Below, piece after piece: positions 1 to 7,250 of a DNA stretch of 64,000 nucleotides (position 1 is its first letter; the number at the start of each line of letters is the position of its first letter). The stretch is from Flavobacterium psychrophilum (GTDB taxonomy: Bacteria > Bacteroidota > Bacteroidia > Flavobacteriales > Flavobacteriaceae): assembly GCA_945860385.1 (NCBI GenBank), contig CAMAQD010000011.1, forward strand, positions 1 through 64,000, read 5' to 3'. The notes under the pieces are model-generated. The model was not told the DNA's origin. It ran no database searches and was given only the letters and a program-made list of their open reading frames with translations. A program made the translations under genes and the position numbers.

Positions 1-461
1 GAAAATTGCCAACGCAATTAGTAGATTCTTTCAAAAGTACGCTCGATGAGGTCCGCGAAGCTGATTTGTTATTGCACGTTGTCGATATTTCGCATCCGGA
101 ATTCGAAGATCATATTGCATCGGTAAATCAAACTTTATTGGACATCAAAGCGAATGACAAACCTGTGATTATGGTTTTCAACAAAATCGATGCTTACAAA
201 CATTTGACTATTGACGAGGATGATTTAATGACCGAAAAAACGCCAAGACATTTCACGCTCGAAGAATGGAAAACCACTTGGATGCACCGTGTGGGAGAAG
301 AAAACGCTTTGTTTATTTCGGCTACCAATAAAGAAAATTTCGAGGAATTCAGAGAACGAGTTTACGAAGCCGTGAGACAAATTCACATCACGCGTTTTCC
401 GTACAACAAGTTTTTGTATCCTGATTATAAGGATGCTGTGGAGAAAGAAGAAAAAGAATAA
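1..461 (+). CDS. hflX: GTPase HflX, C-terminal part (5' end outside window)
   Basis: HflX is a ribosome-associated GTPase that splits or rescues stalled ribosomes. Only about the last 153 residues are present. The reading frame is open to the window edge, and the TTG at position 6 is an internal Leu codon in the family motif KLPTQLVDSF, not a start. Visible parts are the switch II downstream region, the G4 motif NKID (VFNKIDAY), a G5-like ISATN, and the variable C-terminal tail ending in an acidic/basic run. A hairpin terminator follows at once. Family assignment is firm; completeness cannot be judged. Confidence 0.93.
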   Translation, partial: KLPTQLVDSFKSTLDEVREADLLLHVVDISHPEFEDHIASVNQTLLDIKANDKPVIMVFNKIDAYKHLTIDEDDLMTEKTPRHFTLEEWKTTWMHRVGEENALFISATNKENFEEFRERVYEAVRQIHITRFPYNKFLYPDYKDAVEKEEKE

Positions 462-485
462 TTTTCTTTAAATATAAAATACAAC

Positions 486-520
486 AATCCCTTTTGAAGT
501 TTTCATCAGGGATTTTTTTA
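486..520 (+). terminator. Terminator of hflX
   Basis: A 7-bp stem (AATCCCT/AGGGATT) is followed by a T run, 24 bases after the hflX stop. The arm resembles that of the terminator at 3057-3092, on the other side of the ATPase gene. Confidence 0.75.
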
Positions 521-664
521 TTTGTAGTGTCTTTTATTTCGTATATTCATAATTAATTAGGTTTGACGATGGTGAGACTTATCTACCAAAAATGGGAATT
601 ATTTGTATGACTTTCTTAGGCTTTTATAAAAGTTGTTGCCAATTTTACGTGAACGGTGAATGGT
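521..664. other. Intergenic, no gene seen
   Basis: Non-coding on both strands as far as I can read. It contains GTTGTTGCC at 632-640, whose GTTGTTG is complementary to the CAACAAC at 2916-2922 beyond the ATPase gene. The match is too short to be called an attachment site. Confidence 0.4.
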
Positions 665-2809
665 TTATCTCTTACCCTTGCTTGGCGGTTTTACAGGAGG
701 TCTATTAATTTTTAAAGGTCTATTAATTTTTAAAGAACCAACAATTTTTTCTATTTTTTCGGTTTGTCTAACTCCTTTTGACGTTATTTTCACAACTTCT
801 TTATTTAAAGCTACTCCGGCTACAGCATTCATTTCAGTCCAACCTTTTTGATTTAGCTTTTCAATTAAGTGAATAATAGTAGGTAAAGCAATATCTAAAC
901 TCTGAGATAATCTTTGAAAGGAAATGGAATTTTGAGAAATTTTGAGAAAATTTAAAATGAGAAATTCTGGAAAAGTGATCTGAATTTTTTCATTTTCTTC
1001 TTGTTGAATAAACTTCTCTTTTAATTCCGTAAATTTCATAATAACTTGACAAGTTGAAAAAATTCTTTCTTCCATACAAGTTGGACAATTCATTTTAAAT
1101 CTTTTAAATTCATTTATTTCGGAATAAGGAAATTCGTGACCTTTATCGCATCTAATTACCTGCGTAGAATTGAAATAGTCAACAATCAAATTATTAAAAT
1201 TAAATGTAGGGGTTAATAAATGACTGTTTGTTTTAGCTATTCCTGGACGCCCATAGATTAAACTGAATTTTTTACATAATCCATAATCTAAACTATAAAC
1301 AGTAGAAAAAATATTTAGTGAATCCTTAATTTTATTATATGTTGATATAAAACCATTTAACTCAAGGTTATCGAGCAAGTAAACTAATTCATTATTAATA
1401 AAGAAATGACTAGTGTCCTTAGAGGTCTTGGCTATTAATTTATTTGAAACTTGTCTTTCTACAATTTGATTTAAAAGTTCAAACTGATGTTCATTCGAAA
1501 TTTTGTCTTCAAAAGGCTTGCAAATAAATTCATTCACTAAAAAGTATTTTTCAACGATATCAGTATAAAATCTTAAAGCTGCATTTTCTATTGCTGCATT
1601 GCCAATTTTCGTATTATGTATTAGTGATGATTCATAACAATACGACAAAATAAATCCCATTTTCCTTGGTGTATTCATAGTCGTAGTAAATAATAATTCA
1701 TAGAGCTCGTCTGGATTTATTTCAAAAAAACGTTCCCAATTATTGTTTGGAAAATAAACATTAAATCTATTTTCTATGAGCCTTTTTGTATAATCTAACG
1801 CCAAATGTTCCATTCTTGAAATATCTATTATATCACTTTTTTTTTCGATTGCGTAAAATGCATCAAAAAAATCTAGAGATATTTCATCTATTTTGGAATT
1901 ATCTAACTTTCCATAATAAAACCTTTTTGGATAAGTAGCTATTTTAAATTTCACAAAGTCATCACTTAAATTATTAACTGGTGCTATAAACCAATCCATA
2001 AATAAAATCTGTGCATGTTTATCAATTTCAGAATAATCATCAAGATAAATAAATAATGTTTTTACATGTAAGATCTCACGTATTTTAACAATATTATCTA
2101 TGAAGCTTTTTTTCAAATCTAAATAGCTAACTAACGTATTGTCAAATTCCTTCTTGATATTTTTGGTATTTGAATTTGTACTATCAGCTTTAGCGTTAAA
2201 ACCTTCATTACTGAGTCCTACTTCAATTGAATTACTTTTTTCAACTGATGAGTCAATCGTATTCTTAAAACAGGTAATCAATGTCGCATTTAATTTTTTA
2301 AATACTGAATCAATTGAATCTTCAATTGCATCAAGTTCCACAAAAACTTCATCTAAAACTACTTCACTCAAACCAAAAAAATTGATGGCGAAATTCTTTT
2401 CAACTCTTTTCTTCAGTTTATCCTTAGTCTTTAAAATAATCTCTTTAATAAAATTTGAATAAATTAAGTACTTAATCAATTCTTCTGATTCTGGTAATTT
2501 TTGAATATCAGGTGGTAAAGTTGGTGTGGAATTGTCGTATAATGATTTTACGTCAATATATAGTGATAAATATTTCTTGTTTTTATCAATTTCTTTTTGC
2601 GACTTCTGAAAGATAGTAGATTTGCCTGTTCCTTTTCTTCCAACTAATATAGTTGTTCTAGGCAAATTTACTTTGTTAATAACACCGTTATTAGGCAAAA
2701 GGTCTGTATATATTTCATCAATTATGGATTTGCCATCAACTTCAGCTTCATCATTACGCACTAGTTTTAGTGATTCTGCAAATTCTAAAAATTTATCGAG
2801 ATTCTCCAT
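665..2809 (-). CDS. Orphan P-loop ATPase with zinc ribbon and winged-helix-like C-terminus
   Basis: 714 residues. Seen: Walker A GRKGTGKST at residues 57-65; a hydrophobic strand ending in acids (LFIYLDDYSEID, about residue 250) that could be Walker B; a Cys-rich segment CDKGH...NCPTC near residues 560-585, probably a zinc ribbon; then a segment with the spacing of a winged helix (SLDIALPTIIHLIEKL). The C-terminus carries a tandem LKINRP duplication and a basic Pro-rich tail. The architecture recalls ORC/Cdc6-like or Sll1717-family ATPases, some of which are suspected defence proteins; that link is from memory, not tested. It stands alone, is visibly AT-richer than its neighbours, and lies between two terminators, which fits acquisition by transfer. 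The function is unknown. Confidence 0.8.
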   Translation of the reverse strand: MENLDKFLEFAESLKLVRNDEAEVDGKSIIDEIYTDLLPNNGVINKVNLPRTTILVGRKGTGKSTIFQKSQKEIDKNKKYLSLYIDVKSLYDNSTPTLPPDIQKLPESEELIKYLIYSNFIKEIILKTKDKLKKRVEKNFAINFFGLSEVVLDEVFVELDAIEDSIDSVFKKLNATLITCFKNTIDSSVEKSNSIEVGLSNEGFNAKADSTNSNTKNIKKEFDNTLVSYLDLKKSFIDNIVKIREILHVKTLFIYLDDYSEIDKHAQILFMDWFIAPVNNLSDDFVKFKIATYPKRFYYGKLDNSKIDEISLDFFDAFYAIEKKSDIIDISRMEHLALDYTKRLIENRFNVYFPNNNWERFFEINPDELYELLFTTTMNTPRKMGFILSYCYESSLIHNTKIGNAAIENAALRFYTDIVEKYFLVNEFICKPFEDKISNEHQFELLNQIVERQVSNKLIAKTSKDTSHFFINNELVYLLDNLELNGFISTYNKIKDSLNIFSTVYSLDYGLCKKFSLIYGRPGIAKTNSHLLTPTFNFNNLIVDYFNSTQVIRCDKGHEFPYSEINEFKRFKMNCPTCMEERIFSTCQVIMKFTELKEKFIQQEENEKIQITFPEFLILNFLKISQNSISFQRLSQSLDIALPTIIHLIEKLNQKGWTEMNAVAGVALNKEVVKITSKGVRQTEKIEKIVGSLKINRPLKINRPPVKPPSKGKR
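704..739 (-). repeat. 18-bp tandem duplication inside the ATPase gene
   Basis: The 18-base unit GTCTATTAATTTTTAAAG occurs twice head to tail and encodes LKINRP-LKINRP near the C-terminus of the ATPase. It keeps the frame, so it looks like a recent slippage or duplication event. Confidence 0.85.
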
Positions 2810-3056
2810 AATTATTATAGTATAAGTAATACGAAATTATACAATTATTTTTACATTTTTACTATTAACATTAAAATAATTAACAAGAATATTTTTTAAA
2901 TAACTAAAAAACTGCCAACAACATCGGTTTTTGCTCACTTACTTGTCTGTTCCAAGTAGAAAATATAAATTTCGAAACTTCGTTTTTAGGTAATGGAAAA
3001 AAAAGCGTTCCACAAGTCACAACTTAAGCAAATCCAAAAAACGTTATACAAAAACA
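2810..3056. other. Intergenic with a long imperfect inverted repeat (attC-like)
   Basis: No gene is visible. The left arm at 2913-2934 (TGCCAACAAC...GGTTTTTGC) is imperfectly complementary to the right arm at 3028-3049 (GCAAATCC...GTTATAC). An inner pair ACTTGT (2941-2946) and ACAAGT (3012-3017) lies between, so the whole of about 137 bases could fold into one long bulged hairpin. The terminal RYYYAAC / GTTRRRY signature of integron attC sites is only approximated. No Bacteroidota promoter consensus is seen upstream of the ATPase start. Confidence 0.4.
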
Positions 3057-3092
3057 AAAATCCCTTTTGAAATTCACTTCAAAAGGGATTTT
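3057..3092 (-). terminator. Terminator of the DUF3078 gene
   Basis: A perfect 15-bp stem (3057-3071 with 3078-3092) has a 6-base loop. On the minus strand it lies just after the stop at 3111 and is followed by a T-rich run. Confidence 0.88.
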
Positions 3093-3110
3093 CGCTTAAA
3101 AAGATAAGTT

Positions 3111-4040
3111 TTAGAACCCGTAATTAACGCCTAAACCAAAGACTTCTCTAGTTTGAAATCCTTGAAAAGCATTGTCGTCGTAAATGGTTTGAAAGGTAAA
3201 ATTGGCCGACAACGTTTTATTGATGGTCATCACAATATTGATTTGATAATCGATGTCAATGTTCATCGGTTTGTCTAAATAATTAGAATATAAACTTAAG
3301 AAGTTTTCTGCCGAAACGTTTTTCATCAAAATAAATTTATAGTAGGCCGAAGCATAAAAACCGAGTTCATAACGCATACTTTTATTGGCATCTACACCAA
3401 AATAACTTCCGTCAACATAACCCAATCCCGAAGTATAATCACTATTTACGAAAGTGAATTTTGAGGTTAGTGGTGCCAAGTTTACTTTTAGATTATCACT
3501 TTTCTTCCAATAGAGACCAGGTCCAAAAGTGACATAGGCAGGCGAAAAAATCCCTGTGTTTTCTACTCTTGTTTCAGCACCGTTAGCGTCTTTTCCATAA
3601 ATATAACCTGTAGTAAATTGGGTTCTAAAGTTTAAAATGAATGAAAAATACCATTCTCCAAAAGCTTTTTTCCCATAGATACTGTTGTACTCAAAGCGGT
3701 CGTCGGTTTTCTTTTCGAAATCGGCATTTTTAGTTTGTAAGAGACCATAATTGGCAAGAATTCTGTTGTCCCAAGTGGTTTTATCATTCTTATAATGGAA
3801 CTCATAATTGATTCCCAGGGTTCCGGAAAAGCTACTTTCGCCTCCAGCAATCCAGTTATTGAAGTTGGCTTGGTTAAATAAAAAGGATAGATTTCCTTTT
3901 CTTGACCAGCCATTTCCAGTGGTATCTGCAATCGCTTTTATGGCGCTTTCAGTGTTTTTGATTAAATCTTTCTCAGTAGTTTGAGCTTGGATAAATGTCG
4001 TTGAAGCTAAAAAAGCAACGCAAAATAGCAATTTTTTCAT
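3111..4040 (-). CDS. DUF3078 secreted/outer-membrane protein
   Basis: 309 residues. A clear signal peptide (MKKLLFCVAFLASTTFIQAQ) is followed by the DUF3078 signature (GWSRKGNLSFLFNQANFNNW) and many short amphipathic strands rich in Tyr, Trp and Phe, ending in an aromatic Phe. That pattern suggests an outer-membrane or periplasmic beta protein. The family is found in Bacteroidota with no established function. It is the last gene of the SUF strand run but has its own promoter at 4065-4096, so it is probably transcribed at least partly on its own. Confidence 0.88.
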   Translation of the reverse strand: MKKLLFCVAFLASTTFIQAQTTEKDLIKNTESAIKAIADTTGNGWSRKGNLSFLFNQANFNNWIAGGESSFSGTLGINYEFHYKNDKTTWDNRILANYGLLQTKNADFEKKTDDRFEYNSIYGKKAFGEWYFSFILNFRTQFTTGYIYGKDANGAETRVENTGIFSPAYVTFGPGLYWKKSDNLKVNLAPLTSKFTFVNSDYTSGLGYVDGSYFGVDANKSMRYELGFYASAYYKFILMKNVSAENFLSLYSNYLDKPMNIDIDYQINIVMTINKTLSANFTFQTIYDDNAFQGFQTREVFGLGVNYGF

Positions 4041-4064
4041 TGTTGAGTTTTTGAGTTAGAGAAA

Positions 4065-4096
4065 CAAATATAATAAAACTCTTTAAAAACTTCAAA
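4065..4096 (-). promoter_or_regulatory. Promoter of the DUF3078 gene
   Basis: On the minus strand TTTG (4096-4093), 20 bases, then TATATTTG (4072-4065). This matches the Bacteroidota primary sigma pattern TTTG-N17-23-TAnnTTTG. It lies 25 bases upstream of the ATG. Confidence 0.75.
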
Positions 4097-4125
4097 AACG
4101 ACTTAATTTTATGTAAATCAAGGAC

Positions 4126-4635
4126 TTATTTTTTTATTGCTTTAAATAATGGCACCGCCGAACAAGCTTCGCCATACATAATACTTCTGGCAAAAGGTTG
4201 CAAATAATGGGCAGCCAAAATATAAGCACGCATGGGAACTGGTTTTTTTGAACAGCCTTTTATAATCACGGCTTTGTTGTCATAAGCCGAATAATCCATT
4301 TTGGAAAGGATTTCTTCATACAAAGCGGCATCCAAATCTTCGATAGTTCCGTTGACGATTTTCTTGGCAAAAGGAGCCAATTGAATCGCAACCAAAATCG
4401 TAGCCCAAGCCGGAAAAATGGCGTCGGTACTGCAATTAATGGCTACATACTGGTTTTGGTATTGTGACCAGTCATGCTCTTGTAAATGCGCTCGAAAGTC
4501 TTTTTCTTTTAGCAAAAAACCTTCCAGAAACCATTGCGAAATATCAATTTGCGCACGAATTCCCTTTGGATAATAATCTTCTAAATCGAAAACTTCCAAA
4601 GCACTATTGGCTACTTTATTTACTATTTCTTCCAT
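4126..4635 (-). CDS. DUF2480 family protein
   Basis: 169 residues, no signal peptide or membrane segment, so probably cytoplasmic. It matches the DUF2480 family by its start (VFDLEDYYPKGIRAQIDISQWF) and the central CSTDAIFPAWATILVA. No function is established for the family. It typically accompanies SUF genes in flavobacteria, and here it follows the SufT-like gene. The whole gap to that gene is filled by a heptamer-periodic repeat starting 5 bases before this ATG, which may affect translation. Confidence 0.88.
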   Translation of the reverse strand: MEEIVNKVANSALEVFDLEDYYPKGIRAQIDISQWFLEGFLLKEKDFRAHLQEHDWSQYQNQYVAINCSTDAIFPAWATILVAIQLAPFAKKIVNGTIEDLDAALYEEILSKMDYSAYDNKAVIIKGCSKKPVPMRAYILAAHYLQPFARSIMYGEACSAVPLFKAIKK

Positions 4636-4640
4636 TTTTT

Positions 4641-4717
4641 AGATTTCAGATTTCAGATTTCAGATTTCAATTGCTTCTGCAATCTGCTACCTGAATTCTG
4701 CCATCTGCAGCCTGAAT
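4641..4717. repeat. Heptamer-periodic array (11 units)
   Basis: Four perfect AGATTTC units at 4641-4668 continue in the same 7-base register through AATTGCT, TCTGCAA, TCTGCTA, CCTGAAT, TCTGCCA, TCTGCAG and CCTGAAT to 4717. The array fills the gap between the DUF2480 start (4635) and the SufT-like stop (4719). Confidence 0.85.
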
Positions 4718-4718
4718 A

Positions 4719-5042
4719 TTAAAGCATTCCCAATTCTAATTTAGCTTCTTCACTCATCAAATCTTTATTCCAAGGCGGATCGAAAGTGATTTCTACTTCG
4801 GCGCCTTTGATATGTTCGATAGATTTTACTTTTTCTTCCACTTCTCTTGGCAAACTTTCTGCCACAGGACAGTTGGGAGAAGTTAATGTCATCAAGATTT
4901 TTACTTCAAAATCCGTGCTGACCATTACGTCATAAATCAATCCTAATTCGTAAATGTCGACAGGAATCTCCGGATCGTAAATCGTTTTAAGTTTGGCTAC
5001 GATATCTATTCCTAATTGGTTGGTGTCTATTGCTTGTTCCAT
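4719..5042 (-). CDS. sufT: SufT-like MIP18-family iron-sulfur assembly factor
   Basis: 107 residues, a single MIP18/DUF59 domain. Seen: YDPEIPVDIYELGLIYDV near the N-terminus, the Cys-containing LTSPNCPVAESLP, and the C-terminal DPPWNKDLMSEEAKLELGML, all family hallmarks. Such proteins help mature or transfer Fe-S clusters. It lies 6 bases downstream of sufE, in one operon with sufS and sufE. The symbol is assigned by family and context; SufT proteins proper can carry an extra N-terminal domain that is absent here. Confidence 0.88.
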   Translation of the reverse strand: MEQAIDTNQLGIDIVAKLKTIYDPEIPVDIYELGLIYDVMVSTDFEVKILMTLTSPNCPVAESLPREVEEKVKSIEHIKGAEVEITFDPPWNKDLMSEEAKLELGML

Positions 5043-5048
5043 AGTTTT

Positions 5049-5468
5049 TTAATTTTTTGCATCGAAAGCCAATGCATACATTTTTATATTTTTTATCATC
5101 GAAACCAATCCGTTGGCTCGTGTTGGTGACAAATGTTCTTTTAAACCAATTTCGTCAATGAAATCCATATCGGCATTCAAAATGTCCATTGCTTTTTGGT
5201 TCGAAAACACTCGAATTAATATGGCAATTATTCCTTTGGTTAAAATCGCATCACTATCGGCAGTGAAGACGATTTTGTCTTCATTTTGTTCTCCTTTTAG
5301 CCAAACTTTCGATTGGCAACCTTTGATGATATTATCCTCGGTTTTGAATTCTTCTTTGATTAACGGGAGGTTTTTACCCAAATCAATAATATATTCATAA
5401 CGTTGCATCCAATCGTCAAACATAGAGAATTCGTCTATAATTTCTTCTTGTATTTCTTTTATTTTCAT
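5049..5468 (-). CDS. sufE: SufE family sulfur acceptor
   Basis: 139 residues, close to the usual SufE length. SufE takes persulfide sulfur from the desulfurase SufS and hands it to the SufBCD scaffold. The sulfur-accepting Cys is in NIIKGCQSKVWL (about residue 50), and the C-terminal LSPTRANGLVSMIKNI matches the family. The start overlaps the stop of the upstream small secreted-protein gene by 4 bases (ATGA), a sign of translational coupling. Confidence 0.93.
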   Translation of the reverse strand: MKIKEIQEEIIDEFSMFDDWMQRYEYIIDLGKNLPLIKEEFKTEDNIIKGCQSKVWLKGEQNEDKIVFTADSDAILTKGIIAILIRVFSNQKAMDILNADMDFIDEIGLKEHLSPTRANGLVSMIKNIKMYALAFDAKN

Positions 5469-5902
5469 TGTTTTTCTTTAGCGAATGAATTTATTTTAAC
5501 AACTAATTTTTTGATGTTTTCCGGCGGATAGCCGTGATCAAAAGAGGTCGTTTCATATTTTTTATCTTTATAGCTTACTTCTAAATTGGCAATGGCGGCT
5601 CCATCGTGAAAGCGTTTTTCTGTGGGTGCTTTTAAAGTCGGTAAACTATCTAGTTCAATCGTTTCAAAATAACCAACTAATTCCTTCCAATCTTTATCCG
5701 AAATTTTCGTGGCAACAGTTTTGTCATTGCCGCTTCTATCTTTCGAAACAGAAACCATATGGTCTTGTATTGTTATCTTTTGATAAAAACCCCTAGTGTT
5801 TGCGGTATATTCTAAAACTGCTGTTTTCAAGTCGTTTTTGGTTTGACCTTCGCAACTTTTGCTGAGAAACAAACTTAAAAAAATCATTGTAAATAGTTTC
5901 AT
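5465..5902 (-). CDS. Small secreted protein inside the suf operon
   Basis: 145 residues, not recognised with certainty. An N-terminal hydrophobic signal (MKLFTMIFLSLFLSKSCEGQ) precedes a small soluble domain with KDWKELVGYFETIELDSLPTL and a conserved-looking FHDGAAIANLEVSYKDKKYETTSFDHGYPP. A Cys follows the hydrophobic run, but SKSC is a poor lipobox, so lipoprotein status is open. It is embedded between sufS (11 bases away) and sufE (4-base overlap), so it must be co-transcribed with them, although an exported protein in this position has no obvious Fe-S role. Confidence 0.75.
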   Translation of the reverse strand: MKLFTMIFLSLFLSKSCEGQTKNDLKTAVLEYTANTRGFYQKITIQDHMVSVSKDRSGNDKTVATKISDKDWKELVGYFETIELDSLPTLKAPTEKRFHDGAAIANLEVSYKDKKYETTSFDHGYPPENIKKLVVKINSFAKEKQ

Positions 5903-5913
5903 TTTTCTTGATT

Positions 5914-7128
5914 TTAAGACAACATCATTTGTGCTTTTTTAATGGCTTCTATCATAACGTCAATTTCTTCTTTGGTATTGTAAAAAGCAAACGAAGCGCG
6001 AATCGTTCCCGGAATCTTGAAAAAGTCCATAATCGGTTGAGCACAATGATGTCCTGTTCGTACTGCTATTCCCAATTTGTCAATGATTGTGCCAATATCA
6101 TATGGATGAATTTCGCCAACATTAAACGAAACCACAGAGGTTTTTTCCTTGGCCGTTCCATAAATTTTCAAGCCTTCGATTTCTAATAATCGTTTTGAGG
6201 CGTATTCTAATAACTCTAATTCTTGTTGTTGAATGTTGTCAAAACCAACTGAATTCATATAGTCCACGGCAGTTCCCAAAACAATCCCGCCAGCCACATC
6301 GGGTGTTCCCGCTTCAAATTTATGGGGCAATTCGGCATAAGTAGTTTTTTCGAAAGTCACTTCCTTTATCATTTCGCCACCCCCTTGATAAGGTGGTAAT
6401 TTGTTGAGCCAAGCTTCTTTTCCGTATAAAATTCCAACACCAGTTGGTCCACAAATTTTGTGTCCGGAAAATACATAAAAATCGCAATCCAAAGCCTGAA
6501 CATCGGGTTTCAAATGGGGAACGGCTTGCGCTCCATCAATTAAAATAGCTGCGCCAAATTCGTGCGCTTTGTCAATCATATATTTTATGGGATTAACGGT
6601 TCCCAAAGCATTTGAAATATGATTCACCGTCACGATTTTGGTTTTATCCGAAAGTAACTTATCGTATTCAGCCATAATCAATTCTCCGTTTTCATTCATT
6701 GGAATTACCCTTAAAACAGCACCCGTTTTCTCGCACAACATTTGCCAAGGCACAATATTGCTGTGATGTTCCATTGCTGAAACCAAAATTTCGTCCCCCG
6801 ATTTTAATAGCGAGGCAAATCCATTGGCAATAGCATTAATTCCGTGAGTCGTTCCCGACGTAAAAATTACTTCGTGGGCGAATTTGGCATTGAGGTGATT
6901 TTGGATTTTACCACGAGAAGTTTCATAAGCATCCGTGGCTAGTTGGCTCAAAGTATGCACGCCACGATGAATATTGGCATTGATTTCCTGATAATATTTA
7001 GTAATAGCATCAATTACGATTTGTGGTTTTTGAGAAGTGGCTCCGTTGTCGAAATAGACCAATGGTTTTCCGTTGACAGTTCTGGAAAGTATTGGAAAAT
7101 CGGCTCTAACTTTAATTATATCTAACAT
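5914..7128 (-). CDS. sufS: Cysteine desulfurase SufS
   Basis: 404 residues, normal length. This PLP enzyme converts cysteine to alanine and a persulfide that is passed to SufE. The PLP lysine is in FSGHKICGPTGVG (about residue 226), the cofactor pocket includes ILIDGAQAVPHL, and the active-site Cys is in RTGHHCAQP (about residue 362). It begins the second suf transcription unit. A -7 element and a perfect inverted repeat lie just upstream, so it is probably regulated separately from sufABCD. Confidence 0.96.
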   Translation of the reverse strand: MLDIIKVRADFPILSRTVNGKPLVYFDNGATSQKPQIVIDAITKYYQEINANIHRGVHTLSQLATDAYETSRGKIQNHLNAKFAHEVIFTSGTTHGINAIANGFASLLKSGDEILVSAMEHHSNIVPWQMLCEKTGAVLRVIPMNENGELIMAEYDKLLSDKTKIVTVNHISNALGTVNPIKYMIDKAHEFGAAILIDGAQAVPHLKPDVQALDCDFYVFSGHKICGPTGVGILYGKEAWLNKLPPYQGGGEMIKEVTFEKTTYAELPHKFEAGTPDVAGGIVLGTAVDYMNSVGFDNIQQQELELLEYASKRLLEIEGLKIYGTAKEKTSVVSFNVGEIHPYDIGTIIDKLGIAVRTGHHCAQPIMDFFKIPGTIRASFAFYNTKEEIDVMIEAIKKAQMMLS

Positions 7129-7134
7129 TTTGTT

Positions 7135-7153
7135 ATTTAGAATTTTTCTAAAT
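7135..7153. promoter_or_regulatory. Candidate operator of sufS (palindrome)
   Basis: ATTTAGA-ATTTT-TCTAAAT is a perfect 7-bp inverted repeat with a 5-base centre, 19 bp overall. It lies one base downstream (minus-strand sense) of the -7 element, so it would cover the transcription start. A near copy lies at the same place in front of sufA (12670-12688). The 19-bp size and TTTAGA/TCTAAA half-sites recall DtxR-family boxes. The regulator is an inference. Confidence 0.55.
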
Positions 7154-7154
7154 A

Positions 7155-7162
7155 CAAAAGTA
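7155..7162 (-). promoter_or_regulatory. -7 element of sufS
   Basis: TACTTTTG on the minus strand fits TAnnTTTG. I found no good TTG at the usual -33 distance, so the promoter may depend on an activator. Confidence 0.55.
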
Positions 7163-7250
7163 ATAAAATAGCGAGCTATATTTACTAAACAGGTGTTAAT
7201 AATTAGTTTAAATATTTACATTTACCTTAAAATAACCTAGTTCACATTGT

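Noticed and set aside
660..851. Plus-strand open frame opposite the ATPase gene
   Set aside because: It is antisense to a long real gene, has no promoter or family signal, and its composition is that of a shadow frame.
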